Shown one piece after another: positions 40,013-44,162 of a DNA stretch of 44,162 bases. The notes beneath the pieces are model-generated. The model saw only the letters and a program-made list of their open reading frames with translations. It made no database searches and had not been told where the DNA came from. How positions within the stretch are numbered: the first letter of the stretch is position 1; each line of letters opens with the position of its first letter. A program made the position numbers and the translations under genes. Source of the stretch: Flavobacteriaceae bacterium (GTDB taxonomy: Bacteria > Bacteroidota > Bacteroidia > Flavobacteriales > Flavobacteriaceae); the NCBI GenBank assembly GCA_018608625.1, contig JABAZC010000057.1:1-44162 (forward strand), given 5' to 3'.

Positions 40013-41907
40013 AACGTTTTAAGTTTGTATGTATTTTTTTCAGTAATCTCAATTAATTCTCTTTCAAGTAAATCAGTCAAAATATTCGCTAATTTAGAGC
40101 TTTCAAAAGTAGTCAATACTTCAATTTTTCGACACGATAGTGCTCCTTTTTTTAATAATGATATTATTAATTCCATGTCCTTTTCTGTTAGTGGTTGATT
40201 TTTTAAGCTTTCTAAGCAACTAGAACATATGCCACAAGACGAAGAATCAGTTTCCTCAAAATACGAAAGTAATTTTTGACTCTTGCAAATGCCATCATTT
40301 TTTATATAATCAAATATAGACTGGAGTTGTTTTCTTTTTAAAGTTTGTTGTTGTTTTATTATTTTAGAGATCCTATGAATTGTTTTATCATCTTCTCTAG
40401 GTTCTATAAATGTAATTTTAGCATCGGTTTTAGAAGATTCAAATTGTATAATATCTGCTTTGTGTAACTGGGTTAACAACTCAATAACCTTATTTTCAGT
40501 TAGTTTTGTTTTATTTATAATTTCTTGAACCGATATTTCAGTAATATGATTAAATACCCCTTCATGACTTCTCAAAACAACTTTTATTACAATCGCTTGC
40601 TTAGGGTTTTTTTCAAGGTAGCTAAATAAGGCGGCATTTTTAATAAGAATTTTAATAAAAGCCGAATTTTTAAACCGTTCTTCTAAGGATATAATACTCG
40701 TTCGGTCTAGAATTTTAAGTGCATTATAGGTTAATTTAGAAGGGAGTTTGTAGGTGCTACAAAATAATTTAAAGTTAAAATTGTGAATTGAATCGACTCC
40801 TTCGCCATATGAAATTTGGAAATAGTTGCACAGTCTTTTGTATACGTTTTTTATATATTCAATTTCCGGCAATGAATTAAGATACTTGTTTTTTGAATCA
40901 GTTTTATCTGAGCTGTTTGTAAGTATGACTGCATATGCTTTTTCACCATTTCTACCTGCCCTACCTGCCTCTTGGAAGTAGCTTTCTAAGCTCTCGGGAA
41001 GGTTGTGGTGAATGACAGTTTGAACATTAGCTTTATCAATACCCATTCCAAAGGCGTTTGTAGCCACCATTACTTGGTTTGTGTTTGAGGTCCAGAGTCT
41101 AAATTGAGTTTCTTTTTCCTTAGCATTCAAGCCGCCATGATAATAGCAACTAGAAATACCTATTTTATTTAAATAACTTGAAATTTCTAAAGTAGCTTTT
41201 CGATTGCTAACATATATAATTGAGGTTCCTGAGTATTTTTTTAAAATCTGAACCGTTCTTAAATGCTTGTCCTTACAATCCAGGCTTAAATACGCTAAGT
41301 TAGAACGTTTAAAAGATGTTTTAAAAATCTGTGGAGATATGCAGTCCAACTGCTCACTAATATCAACAATAACTTTAGAAGTTGCTGAGGCCGTAAGTCC
41401 AATAACATTTACAGAGGGGTGAATAGTTCGCAATAATTTTATATCTCGGTAGGCTGGTCTGAAATCATGTCCCCATTGACTAATACAGTGTGCCTCATCA
41501 ACAGCTATAAGGTTGACATTCATTTGCTTGATACGTTGTTGTACCAAATCTTGTTGTAATCGTTCAGGCGATAGGTATAAGAATTTATAGTTTCCAAAAA
41601 TACAGTTATCTAACATTCGATCAATGTCATCATAACCAAAGCCACTTGTTAAAGCCATCGCTTTTATTCCTTTTGCATTTAAGTTGTTAACTTGGTCTTG
41701 CATCAAGGCAACTAGAGGGGAAACTACTATACAAATGCCATCTCTTATCAAGGCAGGTATTTGAAAACATATTGATTTACCACCTCCTGTTGGTAGCAGT
41801 GCAATACAGTCCTCATTTGCTAAAACAGCTTCAATAATCGCTTCTTGTTGCGGTTTAAACTCAGAGAAATTCCAATAATGTTCCAATAATTCAATTGGAT
41901 GCTTCAT
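40009..41907 (-). CDS. recQ: RecQ family ATP-dependent DNA helicase with displaced zinc site
   Basis: A 632-residue superfamily 2 helicase. Core motifs: LLPTGGGKS (37-45), SPLVALMQDQ (63-72), DEAHCISQWGHDFRPAY (137-153), LTASAT (171-176), FGMGIDKANV (286-295) and QEAGRAGRNG (312-321). In E. coli RecQ the four zinc cysteines directly follow the core (about 380-403). Here they are Cys541, Cys558, Cys561 and Cys564, after a further stretch of about 190 mostly helical residues, with a short winged-helix-like end (575-632) and no HRDC domain. This resembles the second Bacteroidota RecQ type. It overlaps fmt by four bases and follows the AAA ATPase gene by two. Confidence 0.93.
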   Translation of the reverse strand: MKHPIELLEHYWNFSEFKPQQEAIIEAVLANEDCIALLPTGGGKSICFQIPALIRDGICIVVSPLVALMQDQVNNLNAKGIKAMALTSGFGYDDIDRMLDNCIFGNYKFLYLSPERLQQDLVQQRIKQMNVNLIAVDEAHCISQWGHDFRPAYRDIKLLRTIHPSVNVIGLTASATSKVIVDISEQLDCISPQIFKTSFKRSNLAYLSLDCKDKHLRTVQILKKYSGTSIIYVSNRKATLEISSYLNKIGISSCYYHGGLNAKEKETQFRLWTSNTNQVMVATNAFGMGIDKANVQTVIHHNLPESLESYFQEAGRAGRNGEKAYAVILTNSSDKTDSKNKYLNSLPEIEYIKNVYKRLCNYFQISYGEGVDSIHNFNFKLFCSTYKLPSKLTYNALKILDRTSIISLEERFKNSAFIKILIKNAALFSYLEKNPKQAIVIKVVLRSHEGVFNHITEISVQEIINKTKLTENKVIELLTQLHKADIIQFESSKTDAKITFIEPREDDKTIHRISKIIKQQQTLKRKQLQSIFDYIKNDGICKSQKLLSYFEETDSSSCGICSSCLESLKNQPLTEKDMELIISLLKKGALSCRKIEVLTTFESSKLANILTDLLERELIEITEKNTYKLKTL

Positions 41908-41909
41908 CT

Positions 41910-42449
41910 TTATTCTGCTAAATGATTTATAATAAAATCGATTCGTTCTTTCACGGTTCCAAAAGGGGTGTCAACAATTGTATAACCAAATTCTGTATAA
42001 GACTTCACAAGGAATTCATGAATCACAACTGCTTGTTCAAAAGTTTCATAGCGTTCGTTATCTTGCTTGTATATGGCTTTCCAGGGTTTTAAAATAAAAA
42101 TACAATCGTATTTGTGCTCACTACAGATGGTTTTAAAAGTATCGGGATAACTGCTTCCTAAATAATCTAAATAGGCAACGACGTCGGGAAGTCCTCGGTC
42201 AAAAAATACAATGTCTTGATTTATTGAATCTGCTTCATTAAACTGAGTTTGTCGTCCCAATAATAAGTGTTGACTAAACAATAAGGGATCCTCTAAAAAA
42301 AGCTGATCAATGCCTTTTTCTTGCGCATCAATTGTTATCTGTCTAGAAATTTCTTCCATACAATAATAACCATCGGACTTAAGAGCGTCAATTAAAGTCG
42401 TTTTGCCAGAGCTAGGTCCTCCAATAAGTGCTATTTTTTGAGTCTTCAA
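41910..42449 (-). CDS. AAA_28/NadR-like P-loop NTPase
   Basis: A 179-residue single-domain P-loop protein. Walker A is GGPSSGKTTLI (10-20), followed by YYCMEEISRQITIDAQ, VVFFDRGLPDVVAYLDYL (in part; the D-R-G is the lid/acceptor signature) and CIFILKPWKAIYKQDNERYE. This is the pattern of AAA_28 proteins, related to the nucleoside/ribosylnicotinamide kinase domain of NadR. It is probably a small-molecule kinase or NTPase; the substrate is unknown. It leads the minus-strand operon, two bases before recQ, and is divergent from the DUF493 gene. Confidence 0.85.
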   Translation of the reverse strand: MKTQKIALIGGPSSGKTTLIDALKSDGYYCMEEISRQITIDAQEKGIDQLFLEDPLLFSQHLLLGRQTQFNEADSINQDIVFFDRGLPDVVAYLDYLGSSYPDTFKTICSEHKYDCIFILKPWKAIYKQDNERYETFEQAVVIHEFLVKSYTEFGYTIVDTPFGTVKERIDFIINHLAE

Positions 42450-42514
42450 ATTGTTTTTTTTTGATTCTTGTAAAATTCGTGATTTAAAAGGGAAATAAAA
42501 AATCAGATATAATG

Positions 42515-42522
42515 TATATTTG
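42515..42522 (+). promoter_or_regulatory. Putative -7 element for the DUF493 gene
   Basis: TATATTTG, an exact TAnnTTTG match 18 bases before the ATG at 42541. No TTG was found at the proper -33 distance. If used, the leader would be about 12 bases. Confidence 0.45.
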
Positions 42523-42540
42523 TATTCTTAGTGATAAACA

Positions 42541-42834
42541 ATGGATACACCTTCTAACCCAGAATCATTTTATATTAACTTAAAAGATAAGCTATACGAT
42601 ACAGCCAGCTGGCCATCCGAGTATTTATATAAATTTATTATCAAATCAAATCCATCTAAAGTTAATAAGATTGAAACTATTTTTGATAATATTGGAGCGG
42701 TTATAAAAAAAACTCCTTCAAAAAAAGGCACTTATTTGAGCCTTTCGGTGAATGTGGTTATGAAAAGCCCAGAGGCTGTGATTGAAAAATATAAAGAGGT
42801 TGGACGTTTAGTTGAAGGAGTTATCTCGCTCTAA
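42541..42834 (+). CDS. DUF493 (YbeD-like) protein
   Basis: A 97-residue alpha/beta protein of the YbeD/DUF493 family, whose fold resembles the regulatory ACT-like domain. Visible: FYINLKDKLYDTASWPSEYL, then YKFIIKSNPSKVNKIETIFD, and the strand KGTYLSLSVNVVMKSPEAVI with the final EVGRLVEGVISL. The protein is cytoplasmic, and its function is unknown. It is followed by 96 bases and the DUF4290 gene, with a weak TATTTTGC-like site between them, so they may be separate units. Confidence 0.9.
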   Translation: MDTPSNPESFYINLKDKLYDTASWPSEYLYKFIIKSNPSKVNKIETIFDNIGAVIKKTPSKKGTYLSLSVNVVMKSPEAVIEKYKEVGRLVEGVISL

Positions 42835-42930
42835 AAGACGCACACTGTAGCATATTATTAATTTCTCCCATACTCACACTATTTTTTTGTATTTTGCAAA
42901 GACATAATTTTTAAAACACAGATCGCCAAC

Positions 42931-43581
42931 ATGACAGCGTTAACAGATCAATTACAATATAACACTGAACGAGAACACTTAATCATTCCTGAATACGGAA
43001 GACATTTACAGAAAATGATTAACCATGCAGTTGCTCAGGAATCTAAAGAAGAACGTAACCGCTTAGCTAAAGCCATCATCTCAATAATGGGAAACATGCA
43101 GCCTCACTTACGCGATGTTCCTGATTTTCAACATAAACTTTGGGATCAGCTTTTTATTATGTCTGATTTAAAGCTAGATGCAGATTCTCCTTTTGAAATT
43201 CCAACTGAAGAAATGCTTAGTGTTCGCCCAGAACCGCTAAAGTATCCTCAAAACTTCCCTAAGTATCGTTTCTATGGAAATAATATAAAAACAATGATTG
43301 ATGTTGCTAACACCTGGGAAGCAGGAGAGATGAAGGAAGCCTTGGAGTATACCATCGCAAATCATATGAAAAAATCTTTCTTGAATTGGAATAAAGACAC
43401 TGTGGAAGACACGGTTATTTTTGGTCATTTATTTGAACTTTCTGATGGTAAGATTGACTTACGTGGTAGTAAAGAGGATTTAAGTGATTCTACAAGTTTA
43501 TTGAAAACACAACGCAAGTTCGCTACCCAGAAAAAGCCTGTGAAAAAGACGAATCATCAGAGGAACCGAAAACGTTACTAA
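42931..43581 (+). CDS. DUF4290 family protein
   Basis: A 216-residue soluble protein of a Bacteroidota-restricted family. The pattern LQYNTEREHLIIPEYGRHL, then QKMINHAVAQESKEERNRLA, IISIMGNMQPHLRDVPDFQ and KLWDQLFIMSDLKLDADSPF is diagnostic. A mid-region WEAGEMKEALEYTIANHMKK and a basic tail (KKPVKKTNHQRNRKRY) follow. It is predicted largely helical, with no signal. It precedes murA by 28 bases in a conserved flavobacterial order, suggesting co-expression with peptidoglycan synthesis, but the function is unknown. Confidence 0.93.
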   Translation: MTALTDQLQYNTEREHLIIPEYGRHLQKMINHAVAQESKEERNRLAKAIISIMGNMQPHLRDVPDFQHKLWDQLFIMSDLKLDADSPFEIPTEEMLSVRPEPLKYPQNFPKYRFYGNNIKTMIDVANTWEAGEMKEALEYTIANHMKKSFLNWNKDTVEDTVIFGHLFELSDGKIDLRGSKEDLSDSTSLLKTQRKFATQKKPVKKTNHQRNRKRY

Positions 43582-43609
43582 CCCAGTTTAATATTTAAAT
43601 TACTCAATA

Positions 43610-44162
43610 TTGAAAACTTTTAAAATTGAAGGTGGTCACCAATTAAAAGGGGCGATTCAGCCACAAGGGGCAAAAAATGAAGCGCTACAAATCTTGTGTG
43701 CCGTTTTACTATCTCCTGAAAAAATCATAATTAACAATATTCCTGAAATTATTGACGTTAACAAGCTGATTGTTTTATTAGGTAAGTTAGGGGTAAAAGT
43801 TAATAAGCTAGACAAAGGAAGTTATTCTTTTAAAGCCGATGAAATTAATTTAGAGTATTTAGAAACAGAAGCTTTTAAGGTAGATGGTCGTGGACTTAGA
43901 GGATCTATTATGATCGTCGGTCCCCTTTTAGCGCGATTTGGTAAAGGCTATATTCCAAAACCAGGTGGTGATAAGATAGGACGCAGACGTTTAGATACAC
44001 ACTTTGAAGGTTTTGTTAAACTTGGAGCAAACTTTAGATACAACCGTGAGGATCATTTTTACGGCGTAGAAGCTAAAGAATTGAAAGGAACTTACATGCT
44101 GTTAGATGAGGCTTCTGTAACAGGAACTGCTAATATAGTAATGGCGGCAGTCCTTGCAACCG
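43610..44162 (+). CDS. murA: UDP-N-acetylglucosamine 1-carboxyvinyltransferase (partial, right edge)
   Basis: The first 184 residues of an EPSP-synthase-fold enzyme that transfers enolpyruvate from PEP to UDP-GlcNAc, the first committed step of peptidoglycan synthesis. The start reads KTFKIEGGHQLKGAIQPQGA with KNEALQILCAVLLS (the Lys-Asn pair at the family's KN motif), later DGRGLRGSIMIVGPLLARFG, PGGDKIGRRRLDTH and EASVTGTANIVMAA. The start must be TTG at 43610: an in-frame stop sits at 43589, no ATG lies between, and the next in-frame Met is about 100 codons later, after conserved sequence. The catalytic Cys loop (E. coli Cys115) region is PLLARFGKGYIPKPGG; the position corresponding to Cys is not clearly Cys. 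The gene continues beyond the window. Confidence 0.95.
   Translation, partial: MKTFKIEGGHQLKGAIQPQGAKNEALQILCAVLLSPEKIIINNIPEIIDVNKLIVLLGKLGVKVNKLDKGSYSFKADEINLEYLETEAFKVDGRGLRGSIMIVGPLLARFGKGYIPKPGGDKIGRRRLDTHFEGFVKLGANFRYNREDHFYGVEAKELKGTYMLLDEASVTGTANIVMAAVLAT

Noticed and set aside
1-44162. Defence island, prophage, insertion sequence, CRISPR array or biosynthetic cluster
   Set aside because: No transposase, integrase, Cas, phage structural, restriction-modification or polyketide/peptide synthase pattern, and no regularly spaced repeats were seen; gene content is core chromosomal.

Overview
ORGANISM. The window looks like a core chromosomal segment of a member of Bacteroidota, family Flavobacteriaceae. 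The base composition is AT-rich (my impression, roughly one third G+C). Promoter-like sites follow the Bacteroidota TAnnTTTG pattern rather than TATAAT. Ribosome binding sites are weak. Several gene families are typical of or restricted to this phylum: the alternative GlmU-like protein, DUF5777 barrels, DUF4252, DUF4290, DUF6495, an Oar-like TonB-dependent receptor and the START-like small protein. I cannot name a genus from sequence alone. LAYOUT. 1-6.8 kb: GlmU-like protein, an orphan oligopeptide-binding lipoprotein, mtaB, a 98-residue GNAT-like protein, an alpha/beta hydrolase, a lytic transglycosylase and a TPR membrane protein. 6.9-10.1 kb: rpmH (ribosomal protein L34) and carB. 10.1-12.4 kb: a divergent locus of YceI plus a cytochrome c lipoprotein facing an OB-fold protein plus a DUF5777 barrel. 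12.4-15.7 kb: rmuC, a DUF6580 membrane protein and a surface-type S41 protease lipoprotein, all on the minus strand. 15.8-17.9 kb: a sigma factor, a putative anti-sigma protein and two DUF4252 proteins in one tight operon. 17.9-24.6 kb: purB, a haem-binding protein, a glycosyltransferase, a carboxypeptidase-regulatory-domain protein, a DEAD-box helicase and rdgB. 24.6-31.4 kb: rlmH, then nadC-brkB-priA on the plus strand, a LytTR response regulator, and rpsF-rpsR-rplI. 31.5-36.7 kb: the TonB-dependent receptor, DUF6495, hisS and a tRNA-Met. 36.8-44.2 kb: a START-like protein, an aminotransferase, yqgE, the operon AAA ATPase-recQ-fmt-HU, then DUF493, DUF4290 and the start of murA, which runs off the right edge. 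HOW THE GENES WORK TOGETHER. Most are housekeeping: translation (rpmH, rpsF, rpsR, rplI, hisS, tRNA-Met, mtaB, rlmH, fmt), nucleotides and NAD (carB, purB, rdgB, nadC), DNA maintenance (priA, recQ, rmuC, HU) and envelope (murA, lytic transglycosylase, TonB receptor, lipoproteins). The only locus that looks like a self-contained signalling unit is the sigma/anti-sigma/DUF4252 operon, with a surface protease gene divergent from it. Genes are very tightly packed: several convergent pairs meet within two bases, and two of them share a TTAA double stop. No CRISPR array, insertion sequence, phage gene, integrase, restriction system or recognisable defence island was seen. No stretch over 300 bases lacks a gene. 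I found no strong candidate for a wholly new system; the best leads are the DUF4252 operon, promoters fused to terminator hairpins, the leader of the DEAD-box helicase, and a few proteins with altered architecture.
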